Shown here piece by piece: positions 1 to 7,395 of a stretch of 64,000 bases of DNA (position 1 is its first letter; each line of letters starts with the position of its first letter). The stretch spans positions 62,001 through 126,000 of the forward strand of contig FPJT01000005.1 of assembly GCA_900119535.1 (NCBI GenBank), written 5' to 3'. Both the position numbers and the translations under genes were made by a program. A model generated the notes under the pieces. It ran no database searches. It had not been told where the DNA came from and worked only from the letters and a program-made list of their open reading frames with translations. This DNA is from Ruminococcus sp. XPD3002 (GTDB lineage Bacteria > Bacillota > Clostridia > Oscillospirales > Ruminococcaceae).

Positions 1-178
1 TGCTCTCCAGTTAGTGAACATGATATGTGATGTGGCAGTATACAGCTCCGATGACGGGATTGCTAAAATATCATGGAGCAACTTTGTTGCGGGTATCAAG
101 GAACCTGAGCTGATACAGTACCTGAAAGAACGTCAACTCTATGTCAACGATGCAGTCAACACCAGTGATGATATCTGA
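1..178 (+). CDS. C-terminal fragment of an unidentified protein
   Basis: An open frame enters from the left edge (codons begin at base 2) and ends at TGA 176-178, giving 58 visible residues. The tail is acidic and ends NTSDDI. I recognise no domain. The stop sits directly upstream of a Shine-Dalgarno site for the next small gene, so the two are probably co-transcribed. The start lies outside the window. Confidence 0.5.
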   Translation, partial: ALQLVNMICDVAVYSSDDGIAKISWSNFVAGIKEPELIQYLKERQLYVNDAVNTSDDI

Positions 179-189
179 GGAGGTCAAAA

Positions 190-357
190 ATGAGAAAGTA
201 TACGATGATGCGAAGGATACGACGAGCTCCTTCACCGTTTCTGAAAAACAATCATTTGCTTGAAATATTGAAGTATGTTGCCGTAATAGTCGGCAGCTAC
301 GCTCTATCAAAGCTGGAGGAGTTCATAAACAAAGATGAAGACACTAGCGAAAAATAA
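190..357 (+). CDS. Small basic protein, 55 residues
   Basis: This frame runs from ATG 190 to TAA 355-357 and has a strong AGGAGG-type site at about 178-183. The N-terminus is very basic (MRKYTMMRRIRRA). A hydrophobic stretch follows in the middle (LLEILKYVAVIVGSYAL), and the tail is charged. It could be a small membrane-associated protein or a short helical DNA-associated one. It sits between the preceding fragment and the amidotransferase with only 11-13 base gaps, which points to one operon. I do not recognise a family. Confidence 0.5.
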   Translation: MRKYTMMRRIRRAPSPFLKNNHLLEILKYVAVIVGSYALSKLEEFINKDEDTSEK

Positions 358-370
358 GGAGGAATGAAAT

Positions 371-1345
371 ATGTGTTCATTATTTGGCTGGTTAGACTAT
401 CAGGGAATTGTTCCCTACAGGATCAAAAAGAAGCTCACTCAGGCACTTGCAAACGCTGCTGAGGAGAGAGGAACCGATGCAGCAGGTATCAGCTACGTTC
501 ATGGCAAAGATGTAGTTATTTTCAAGCGTCCCAAGCCAGCTCACAAGCTGCATTTCAGCATACCTGAGAGAACTGTGGCGGTCATGGGACACACACGAAT
601 GACCACACAGGGCGACGAAAAGCACAATTACAACAATCATCCGTTCCCCGGTCTTGCCGGGGAAACGGCATTTGCTTTTGCGCACAATGGAGTGCTGTGG
701 AATGACAAAGAGCTGCGGAAAGATAAGCAGCTTCCCGACACCCACATCGAAACAGATTCATACGTTGCAGTCCAGCTCCTCCAGCAGAGTGATAAGCTAG
801 ACTTTGAGTCACTCAAAGATATGGCGGAAACAGTGGAGGGCAACTTCACTTTCTCTGTTCTCGACCAGAACAACAGTCTTTATATCATCAAGGGTTCAAA
901 TCCCATGTGCCTGCTCCACTTTCCTGCATTTGGACTATACGTCTATGCTTCCACAGAGTCGATAATGAAGAATGCCTTGAAGCGTGTGGGACTTCACAAA
1001 TTCGCATACGAGCGTGTACAGACTGATGAAGGCGACATACTCCGTATTGACAAGAACGGCGTCATCGAAAGGTCAGAGTTCGAGCCACGGATGTTCCGTG
1101 CCAGATATGGTGGCTGGCACGACTGGGAAGCAGAATACTACAGCGTTCATGAGGAACTTTTGCTTGCGTATTGTGGGTGCTACGGAGTGGATAGTTCAGA
1201 TGTAGAACTTCTGCTTGAATACGGATATACCTGCGATGAGATTGAAGAGATGCTTGCAGACCATGATCTGCTCAATGAGACACTTCGTGATGTTAAGTTC
1301 ATGTGCGGTGAAGATGTCTACGAGAGCTACTGTGGCGCATTCTGA
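371..1345 (+). CDS. Class II (Ntn-type) glutamine amidotransferase
   Basis: This is a 324-residue protein beginning MCSLFGWL. Cys2 would become the N-terminal nucleophile after removal of the initiator Met, as in class II (Ntn) glutamine amidotransferases, which release ammonia from glutamine. HTR at 74-76, NNHPF at 88-92, HNG at 105-107 and THIETDS at about 124-130 match the glutamine-binding signature of GlmS/PurF-like domains. The Ntn domain fills roughly residues 2-210. The acidic C-terminal ~110 residues match no synthase domain I know, so the acceptor is unknown. A perfect GGAGG lies 6 bases before the ATG. Free-standing members of this family occur on clostridial mobile elements, which fits the recombinase neighbours. 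Confidence is high for the fold and low for the reaction. Confidence 0.85.
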   Translation: MCSLFGWLDYQGIVPYRIKKKLTQALANAAEERGTDAAGISYVHGKDVVIFKRPKPAHKLHFSIPERTVAVMGHTRMTTQGDEKHNYNNHPFPGLAGETAFAFAHNGVLWNDKELRKDKQLPDTHIETDSYVAVQLLQQSDKLDFESLKDMAETVEGNFTFSVLDQNNSLYIIKGSNPMCLLHFPAFGLYVYASTESIMKNALKRVGLHKFAYERVQTDEGDILRIDKNGVIERSEFEPRMFRARYGGWHDWEAEYYSVHEELLLAYCGCYGVDSSDVELLLEYGYTCDEIEEMLADHDLLNETLRDVKFMCGEDVYESYCGAF

Positions 1346-1399
1346 GTCTCAAAAAGTATACTTTATGACACAGCTGAAAAACAGTAAATAAAGCGTTTC

Positions 1400-1451
1400 A
1401 AAAAGTGGTGTTCTGACTTTTTAGACGTTCCGAAAGTCGCCACCACTTTTT
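1400..1451. repeat. Two-part inverted repeat upstream of the resolvase
   Basis: AAAAAGTGGTG (1400-1410) is the exact inverse of CACCACTTTTT (1441-1451). Nested inside, GACTTT (1415-1420) pairs with AAAGTC (1433-1438). The structure ends 18 bases before the resolvase ATG. It could be a terminator for the amidotransferase operon, an operator, or a res-like crossover site for the adjacent small serine recombinase. The nested symmetry and promoter-proximal position favour a recombinase binding site, but that is inference. Confidence 0.6.
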
Positions 1452-1469
1452 GGGACAGAAAGGAGCATT

Positions 1470-2111
1470 ATGGATAACCGAATCTACGGATATGCTCGAG
1501 TATCAACCAACGGTCAGAACGAGGATAGACAGCTTGAAGCTCTAACTAAGTTCGGAGTGCCTGAGCAGAACATTATAATTGACAAGGCTTCGGGTAATGA
1601 TACGGAGCGTGAGGGTTATCAATACCTCAAACGTCAGATACTCCGCAAGGGCGATACACTTGTTATCAAGGAACTGGACAGGCTCAGCAGAAACAAGGTT
1701 GATATCAAGCGAGAGCTTGAACAGTTCAAGGAAATGGGAGTCAGGGTGAAGATACTTGATATACCGACAACGCTTACAGACTTTCCGCCGGAGCAGGCAT
1801 GGGTGCTGGAAATGATAAACGCTATTCTTATTGAAGTCCTCGGCGCTATAGCCGAGAATGAGCGTAATAAAATACGAGCACGCCAGCGTGAAGGCATCGA
1901 AGCTGCTAAGAAGAAAAATGTCCGCTTCGGGCGACCGTCAAAGCCTTTGCCTGATAACTGGCGTGAGGTACTGGCGGAAGTCCGTTGCGGAAAGAAAAAG
2001 CCTGTAGAAGCTATGCGGGAGCTTGGTATCTCCCGGTCATGCTACTACAGGCTTTATAATAAACTTCCACCTATATCCAGAGAGGTGACTACAGATGGTA
2101 AAAAACGGTAA
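1470..2111 (+). CDS. Small serine recombinase (resolvase/invertase family)
   Basis: This is a 213-residue protein of the Tn3 resolvase/DNA-invertase family. The N-terminal catalytic domain begins IYGYARVS with the nucleophile Ser12, continues with KELDRLSRN at about 66-74, and has the long helix E rich in Arg and Glu near 125-145 (ENERNKIRARQREG). A C-terminal helix-turn-helix (KKPVEAMRELGISRS) ends the protein. The length is slightly above the usual 180-200. The start has an AGAAAGGAG site 5 bases upstream. The next gene, a tyrosine integrase, starts inside the 3' end (17-base overlap), so the two are translationally coupled. The likely role is resolution of multimers or cointegrates, or inversion, for the element. 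Confidence 0.92.
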   Translation: MDNRIYGYARVSTNGQNEDRQLEALTKFGVPEQNIIIDKASGNDTEREGYQYLKRQILRKGDTLVIKELDRLSRNKVDIKRELEQFKEMGVRVKILDIPTTLTDFPPEQAWVLEMINAILIEVLGAIAENERNKIRARQREGIEAAKKKNVRFGRPSKPLPDNWREVLAEVRCGKKKPVEAMRELGISRSCYYRLYNKLPPISREVTTDGKKR

Positions 2112-3273
2112 CGGCGAAGGAAGTATCTACAAGGATAAGAATGGTCGCTGGCGTGGAGTTGTGACTCTATACTGCGACCACGGAGTTCCTAAACGAAAAT
2201 ATTTCTATGGTAAAACCAAACACGAAGTAACAGAAAAGGTCAATAAAACTCTGGCTGATCTTCGTGATTATACCTACACTGAACCTTGTAAGACAACTTT
2301 TTATGAATGGATGCGAATATGGTATGATACTTACTGTGAAGGATCATTAAAGCCTTCCAGTCTTATTAACTATGAAACATATATTGAAAAGCATATTAAA
2401 CCTACTATCGGTAACGTCAAACTATGCGAACTAACTCCATTGCGATTACAGTCATTCTATCAGGAAAAATTTAAGAACGGTCGTCTTGATGGAAAAGGTG
2501 GATTGAGCCCAAAAACTATGCGGAACTTACATGCGATGATTCATACAGGGCTTGATAGAGCGTATAAACTTGGCTATATTTCGAAAAATATCGCTGATCT
2601 CGTATCTCCACCAAGGTCAGTAAAAATAGAACGTCTATATTTTACTGTTGAAGAGCAAAAAGAACTACAAAAGCATCTAGATGGTGAACGCATAGGAATG
2701 GCGGTATTGCTTGACCTATATACAGGCTTACGCAAGGGAGAACTGCTGGGACTACCCTGGAAAAATGTACATATTGATCTTAACGGCGAAAGCTACATCC
2801 GTATTACTCAGAGCCTTAACCGCATCAAAAACCCAGACAGAAATGGACAGTTTAAGACAATTCTTAAAATAGGCACACCTAAAACCACTTACTCTATCCG
2901 CACTATACCGCTACTGCCAGAGATTGCCGAAAAACTTTCAGCATATCGTGAGGAGCAAGCTCAGATGATAAAAGAAAACGGACTTCCTGATCTGGGACTT
3001 GTATTCATTACACCCAATGGCCTCCCTATAGATCCGAGTAACTTCGGTGACCTATTCAAGAATCTACTGATACGTCATAATATTCGTGTTATAAATTTTC
3101 ATGGTATTAGACATACATTTGCTACTCGCAGTCTGGAAAGCGGTATGGATATAAAAACACTCAGTAGGTTACTCGGACACAGCTCAATTCAGATAAGCCT
3201 TGATCTGTACGCTCATGTCACCGATCAGCTTCAAGCTGAGCACATGGCAAATCTACGCACTTTCTTGAAATAA
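2095..3273 (+). CDS. Tyrosine recombinase / integrase
   Basis: This is a 392-residue site-specific integrase. The N-terminus has an AP2-like arm-binding segment (GEGSIYKDKNGRW), followed by a SAM-like core-binding domain at about 60-165. The catalytic domain shows Arg I in TGLRKGELLGL, the HxxR box HGIRHTFATRS, LGHSSIQ and the nucleophile Tyr in DLYAHV near residue 372. All catalytic residues are present, so it should be active. It overlaps the resolvase by 17 bases and is followed 10 bases later by a strong terminator and an att-like repeat, the usual layout for an integrase at an element end. GAGAGGTG precedes the ATG. Confidence 0.93.
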   Translation: MVKNGNGEGSIYKDKNGRWRGVVTLYCDHGVPKRKYFYGKTKHEVTEKVNKTLADLRDYTYTEPCKTTFYEWMRIWYDTYCEGSLKPSSLINYETYIEKHIKPTIGNVKLCELTPLRLQSFYQEKFKNGRLDGKGGLSPKTMRNLHAMIHTGLDRAYKLGYISKNIADLVSPPRSVKIERLYFTVEEQKELQKHLDGERIGMAVLLDLYTGLRKGELLGLPWKNVHIDLNGESYIRITQSLNRIKNPDRNGQFKTILKIGTPKTTYSIRTIPLLPEIAEKLSAYREEQAQMIKENGLPDLGLVFITPNGLPIDPSNFGDLFKNLLIRHNIRVINFHGIRHTFATRSLESGMDIKTLSRLLGHSSIQISLDLYAHVTDQLQAEHMANLRTFLK

Positions 3274-3282
3274 TTATTAGTG

Positions 3283-3341
3283 GCTCGCCCTTCACGGGCG
3301 AGTTTTTCTTTTTATTAGAGGAAAAGTATGGACACTTGGAC
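3283..3341. repeat. Direct repeat copy 1 (terminator plus att-like tail)
   Basis: These ~59 bases, from the terminator hairpin through AGGAAAAGTATGGACACTTG, recur at 4814-4873 with three substitutions and one extra T. The pair brackets the endonuclease V and MORN-like genes. Because copy 1 lies right behind an integrase, the tail may be an attachment site duplicated by integration. Confidence 0.75.
3284..3312 (+). terminator. Rho-independent terminator after the integrase
   Basis: CTCGCCC-TTCA-GGGCGAG forms a tight GC hairpin followed by TTTTTCTTTTT. It closes the resolvase-integrase operon. The same hairpin with flanking sequence recurs at 4.8 kb. Confidence 0.9.
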
Positions 3342-3433
3342 ACTCCGTGAAATATAGCCATTTATGAGACGTAAAAAAGCACCTATCCTTGTGGACAAGT
3401 GCTCAGTGTTTATTCAGCTTTATGTTTTTCTTG

Positions 3434-4135
3434 TCAGCTTCTCTCTGCTTCCCTTGCAATATGAGTCTCCAGATCAGCCAACCGTGTCGGGAGAGGTATG
3501 TGGCTCTCCTTATCGGTCAGCTTCATTGCAAAAGCGCAGGCAGTATCAATAGATACGAAGTTTCCGATAGAAATAAAAATTGGCTTCACATCTTTGTGTG
3601 TTCTCAGCGCTCTGCCGTAGACCTCACCATCTATGATGATATCCGTATAGCTACCTGCTTCGTTTTCTGGCTCGGTATAATCCGTCTTTTTATCCACACG
3701 GAAATATGTCTTTGCGATACCGATAGTCGGTTTGTTCAGATAAAAGCTCGCATGAGTTGCAATACCCATGTGCCTTGGGTGCAGATAACCGTTGCCATCA
3801 AAAACGTAAATATCGGGACTGTTTTCAAGTAACTCCTCTGTTTTCAGTATGAGCGGTAGCTCTCTGAATGCGAGAAATTCTGGCATATACGGAACTTCGA
3901 TCTTTCCGCTGTAATGCTGCTTCTCAACGACTTCATGGGTCTCCGCATCAATAACAACGATACAGCAGACCGCATATTCTTCATCGTCTTTATTCCAGTA
4001 CGCAAGGTCTACGCCAGCAACCAGCTTCACGCTAGTCATATCGAATTTGTCAGTCAGTTCTATCTTGTCATGCAGCTCATTCTGCTGCCGGAGGAATTCT
4101 TTCTGTATTTCATCTGTGTTTTCAATCTGTTTCAA
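3434..4135 (-). CDS. nfi: Endonuclease V (deoxyinosine 3' endonuclease)
   Basis: This 233-residue protein cuts DNA (or RNA) one base 3' of a deaminated adenine. Family hallmarks are in place: AGVDLAY with metal-binding Asp43, the strand-separating wedge PYMP at about 82-85, AFRELP with Glu92, and FDGNG with Asp113 followed by HPRHMGIATHAS, then PTIGIAK and SIGNFVS. The usual PYIPG is PYMPE here. Translation probably starts at a TTG, because an AAGGAG site ends 6-7 bases before it and no ATG is better placed. It is followed on the same strand by no other gene, and the MORN-like gene lies just upstream. A DNA-repair enzyme between two copies of an att-like repeat looks like element cargo. Confidence 0.92.
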   Translation of the reverse strand: MKQIENTDEIQKEFLRQQNELHDKIELTDKFDMTSVKLVAGVDLAYWNKDDEEYAVCCIVVIDAETHEVVEKQHYSGKIEVPYMPEFLAFRELPLILKTEELLENSPDIYVFDGNGYLHPRHMGIATHASFYLNKPTIGIAKTYFRVDKKTDYTEPENEAGSYTDIIIDGEVYGRALRTHKDVKPIFISIGNFVSIDTACAFAMKLTDKESHIPLPTRLADLETHIAREAERS

Positions 4136-4150
4136 AGTACACTCCTTTCG

Positions 4151-4687
4151 TTATTTCCGTTCTACCTTCTTTAACATATATCCTTCTTCATCAAGGTGAA
4201 ACCACCGATTACCGTCAAAATGCTTTTCTATCTTTCCGTCTTCGTACCACTCATAATATATCTCAATGTTTTTTCTTTTATGATATATACTATAGCTTTT
4301 CAATTCGCCCGACGGATAGAAATCGACTTCTACTCCATCCTCTAATCCGTCTTGAATATACGCATAATACATCAGGCTACAGTCCTTATATAATTCATAC
4401 ATCAGACCGGTATAATTCACATCTTCCTCATCATCGTATATAAACCATCCGTCACAAGGATCCCACCAGAGCTCATATCCAAACTCTTTTCCGTGTTCGG
4501 TCACATATTTCCATGATAAGAATTCCAGCTTTTTATGCTCGATCACATAGTTGCGGGATAATTTATCCCGCGTGATCTGCGCCATCTGTTTGATCCTTAC
4601 GTATTCTGGATACTCAGGGTGAGGTTTGGACATATTCTGCTTTGAGTGTTTCGTTTTTGGTTTCTCTCGTTTTGGTTTTATAAACAT
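4151..4687 (-). CDS. MORN_2-like (YwqK-type) repeat protein
   Basis: This is a 178-residue protein. The first ~25 residues are Lys-rich. Residues ~65-175 carry degenerate repeats of the form YY-x-DG-x-x-x-G-x-x-x-x-(F/Y)YPSGELK and YYEWYEDGKIEKHFDGN. These resemble the MORN_2/YwqK repeats of toxin-immunity and exported toxin-associated proteins. No signal peptide is seen. It lies 15 bases upstream of endonuclease V on the same strand, so the two are probably one transcript. Assignment to an antitoxin role is speculative, since no toxin partner is recognised nearby. Confidence 0.6.
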   Translation of the reverse strand: MFIKPKREKPKTKHSKQNMSKPHPEYPEYVRIKQMAQITRDKLSRNYVIEHKKLEFLSWKYVTEHGKEFGYELWWDPCDGWFIYDDEEDVNYTGLMYELYKDCSLMYYAYIQDGLEDGVEVDFYPSGELKSYSIYHKRKNIEIYYEWYEDGKIEKHFDGNRWFHLDEEGYMLKKVERK

Positions 4688-4813
4688 CTCAGCGCACCTC
4701 CCCGCTATTACCTGTACTACTCTGCATTATAGCACATAAGTAGAAAGCAGTCAATCAGAGTGTATCGAAATTCACTTTCCTACACTATCCGACCAGCTAT
4801 CATCTTCATATAA

Positions 4814-4873
4814 GCTCGCCCTTCACGGGCGAGTTTTTTCTTTTTATTTGAGGAAAAGTGTGGACACATGGAC
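4814..4873. repeat. Direct repeat copy 2 with terminator hairpin
   Basis: This is the second copy of the 3283-3341 repeat and includes the same CTCGCCC/GGGCGAG hairpin with a T-run on the plus strand. It lies between the 3' end of the 689-codon reverse-strand gene and the MORN-like gene promoter region. The hairpin has no plus-strand gene to terminate here, which supports its arrival as part of a duplicated attachment or integrase tail. Confidence 0.75.
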
Positions 4874-4878
4874 TCAAT

Positions 4879-6948
4879 TCATTCAATTTCTGACACTTTT
4901 ACATTCTGTATTTTGTATCCTCCTCTCATGTTTCCGTATCCATACACTAAATAACAAAAATCTTCAGTTTCTCCATTATAAGTAAAATCAAAAGAATATT
5001 TTTTAAATTTCGGCCTAAGTTCAATATCGTCCTTGTCAAATACCATCTCAAATGCTTTATCCTTGGTCCTTCTTATTATAAAAAAGCTGAAGGGTGCATT
5101 GTCCGTACCAGATGCTTCGAATTCAATATGGTATTTTTGATTCTTTTTTAAAATTAATCCAGCATTTACACTTTCAGAATAATTCTGATTTGTGTTTTCA
5201 TTAGGTTGCTCTGATGTATATTCTGGTTTTAATATATATTTTATTTCAGCAATATTCTCGCCAAATCCTAATGTAATAGAATCTGGTCCTTCTACGGTGA
5301 ATTGCTCATATTGTTTATGTATTATATTCTTTTTTTCTCCAACTTGTCCATATCCCAGATGCTTATCAACACACGTATACTTAGATCGTCCATCAGTAAA
5401 GGTAATACGTGAATAATAGTGAACTCTCCAATTAAGTTTTTCTTGAAACTCTTTTATTGCTTTTTTTAGTTGGGTAAACTGATCGGTATCTATACTATCG
5501 AAAAGATCATCTAGCGGACTATATGGTTTTATAATGTCAATTCTAAATGCGCTATTGAATGCCTCTATCAATTTTTCGTTTTTATTACAAAAATCCTTAT
5601 AATGGTCATATGCAGAATCAAATATATTAAATGTATCAAACTTAGAGATAGTTTTTCTATAATGATCGATATTGTTGGCATATTCCTTATCTTCTTTTGT
5701 TTCATAATATTTAAACATTTCTTTAAAATCAAAATTTTTTAAATACCATGGAAACGACTTAATCCATTCAGAAACCAAATATTTAAAAATAACACCGACT
5801 TCTTTTTCAGAATATTTTATATTATTATCTTCGAAGAAATAGGTTAGTTGTTCAAATCCTATTTTAAACACTGTATTTGAAAACTTGTATTTTTCAGAAT
5901 AAAACGTTAAATAATTGATTTTTAACAAGGAACTTATAATCTCGGATAAAACTGATAGTATATTCACATATTGCTTTTTCTTGTCAGAACAATATTCTTT
6001 CTTCAGATAATCAATAACTTTTTTTATCTCCATAGTATCACGATGAAGAGATTGATCAGTATATTCCTTGCCTATATCATATATTTCTTGAAATCCTCTG
6101 TGAACTTCTTCATTTGAATAAATGTTCATTTGTGTTGAATTCACATTAGTACTGTAACAAAATTTGTTTGGTACATAGTACTCATTATCAATATGAAAAA
6201 AATCCAAATAGCAGAATTCTGTATTTCTTTCTATAATAGGTTTATTATTCAGGATATATAGTTTAGAACATTCATGTGAAATCGAAAGATTTGAATTAGA
6301 GATAGTATTATCATCAGAATTGATAGATATATATATACCAGTTTTTACATGTGGAATAAAAAATATTCTTTTCCAATATGATCCGATATCTATTAAAAGG
6401 CACTCATTGCAATTATCATTTTCCTTATATAATTCAACATCACTCCATTTTGTATTTCTATATATCGATGAAATTATGCCATTACTTACTATTTCTCGGT
6501 GATATCGTTCGCTTATTCTCTTTAGATTTTTTTCATACTGTTCCTTATTAAAATCCTTTCCAAAAGAGAACATTACAGTCATTATCTCTTCAAGTATTTG
6601 ATATATAAATCGTGCTAACAACTTCCTTTCACTTTTACAGTATAAATTACATTTTATATCTATACCTAAAGATTTAAGATACTTTATAGCGTTATCGATA
6701 GCGGTATTTCTATCAAACTCCTTACAAATGTTGAAATTTTTATCTACAAACGTTGTTTCTTCTATCAAAAAAGTAAGTTTTATAAGACATATATAGTGCT
6801 CCTTATCAGTACCCAGGAACGAGCATTTATCCGCACGCTTATCACCAGCTATGATAACCTGCTTCTTTTCCTTATTAATCCCAGTATGCTTCTTCCCGAA
6901 AATGCAACTAATAATTTTAATTAAATCTTTATTTCGATCATCTGACAT
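4879..6948 (-). CDS. Orphan 689-residue protein with a CBM-like C-terminal domain
   Basis: This is a large AT-rich gene, unlike its neighbours in base composition, with a clear GGAGG site before the ATG. Residues 1-~560 are rich in Lys, Ile, Asn and Tyr, look mostly helical and match nothing I recognise. There is no signal peptide or membrane segment. Residues ~560-689 look like a beta-sandwich of the CBM4/9 or galactose-binding type. The pattern is a strand ending GLILKKNQKYHIEFEASGT, then FSFFIIRR, FKKYSFDFTY and a final INVKVSE-like strand (KIQNVKVSE). In secreted glycosidases this domain binds sugars, but here the protein appears cytosolic. It lies between two integrases, so it is accessory cargo, possibly defence-related (inference). 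Confidence 0.6.
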   Translation of the reverse strand: MSDDRNKDLIKIISCIFGKKHTGINKEKKQVIIAGDKRADKCSFLGTDKEHYICLIKLTFLIEETTFVDKNFNICKEFDRNTAIDNAIKYLKSLGIDIKCNLYCKSERKLLARFIYQILEEIMTVMFSFGKDFNKEQYEKNLKRISERYHREIVSNGIISSIYRNTKWSDVELYKENDNCNECLLIDIGSYWKRIFFIPHVKTGIYISINSDDNTISNSNLSISHECSKLYILNNKPIIERNTEFCYLDFFHIDNEYYVPNKFCYSTNVNSTQMNIYSNEEVHRGFQEIYDIGKEYTDQSLHRDTMEIKKVIDYLKKEYCSDKKKQYVNILSVLSEIISSLLKINYLTFYSEKYKFSNTVFKIGFEQLTYFFEDNNIKYSEKEVGVIFKYLVSEWIKSFPWYLKNFDFKEMFKYYETKEDKEYANNIDHYRKTISKFDTFNIFDSAYDHYKDFCNKNEKLIEAFNSAFRIDIIKPYSPLDDLFDSIDTDQFTQLKKAIKEFQEKLNWRVHYYSRITFTDGRSKYTCVDKHLGYGQVGEKKNIIHKQYEQFTVEGPDSITLGFGENIAEIKYILKPEYTSEQPNENTNQNYSESVNAGLILKKNQKYHIEFEASGTDNAPFSFFIIRRTKDKAFEMVFDKDDIELRPKFKKYSFDFTYNGETEDFCYLVYGYGNMRGGYKIQNVKVSEIE

Positions 6949-7094
6949 GTTTTTTCCTCCGTAAAATCATATAGATGTAAACGCCGCTTTTTTGTAATCA
7001 AATTGTAATAAAATCATCTCTTGACAACCTTTTCGCTTTATTGTCAGTTAATTATTTTTCTTTTTACGATAAAATAGGCATCTTCAAGCACTAT

Positions 7095-7148
7095 TGGAAA
7101 ATTTTTCCACAAAAATGAAATATGATATCATATAATCACCGACGTCGG
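7095..7148. promoter_or_regulatory. Control region of the xis-int operon
   Basis: The region holds a 15 nt odd palindrome TGGAAAA-T-TTTTCCA (7095-7109), a TATAAT at 7131-7136 that can serve as the -10, and a perfect palindrome CCGACGTCGG (7139-7148) just downstream. The two palindromes flank the putative -10, as expected for operators. A TTGACA at 7021 has no -10 at a suitable distance. Confidence 0.5.
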
Positions 7149-7179
7149 CAACCTAAAAGCTTAATAGGAGATGATTAAC

Positions 7180-7395
7180 ATGAACCACACTCCGCTATGT
7201 CTCAACATTGCAGAGATTTCCGAACTGACAGGACTTTCCATATCCCTGATAAGGAAGATGACACACAGTGGCGAAATACCGCACATAAGAGTAGGGCGCC
7301 GTATTTTATATCCGGCTGAGGCGCTTGCTGAATGGCTGTCGGAAAACACTATTGGCGGTACAACTATTAAGAAGGACGGTGCTGCAGATGTCTAA
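7180..7395 (+). CDS. Excisionase-like helix-turn-helix protein (Xis)
   Basis: This is a 71-residue MerR-like/HTH_17 protein: LNIAEISELTGLSISLIRKM is followed by GEIPHIRVGRRILYP and EALAEWL. These proteins bind att-site DNA and steer the partner tyrosine integrase toward excision. Start choice: the AGGAG at 7166-7170 abuts the ATG at 7171, whereas the ATG at 7180 is 9 bases away, so 7180 is preferred. The gene overlaps the integrase start by 8 bases, which indicates coupling and confirms the pairing. Confidence 0.85.
   Translation: MNHTPLCLNIAEISELTGLSISLIRKMTHSGEIPHIRVGRRILYPAEALAEWLSENTIGGTTIKKDGAADV

Noticed and set aside
7021..7026. Consensus TTGACA upstream of xis
   Set aside because: No -10 hexamer lies at 16-19 bases; the TATAAT at 7131 is too distant.
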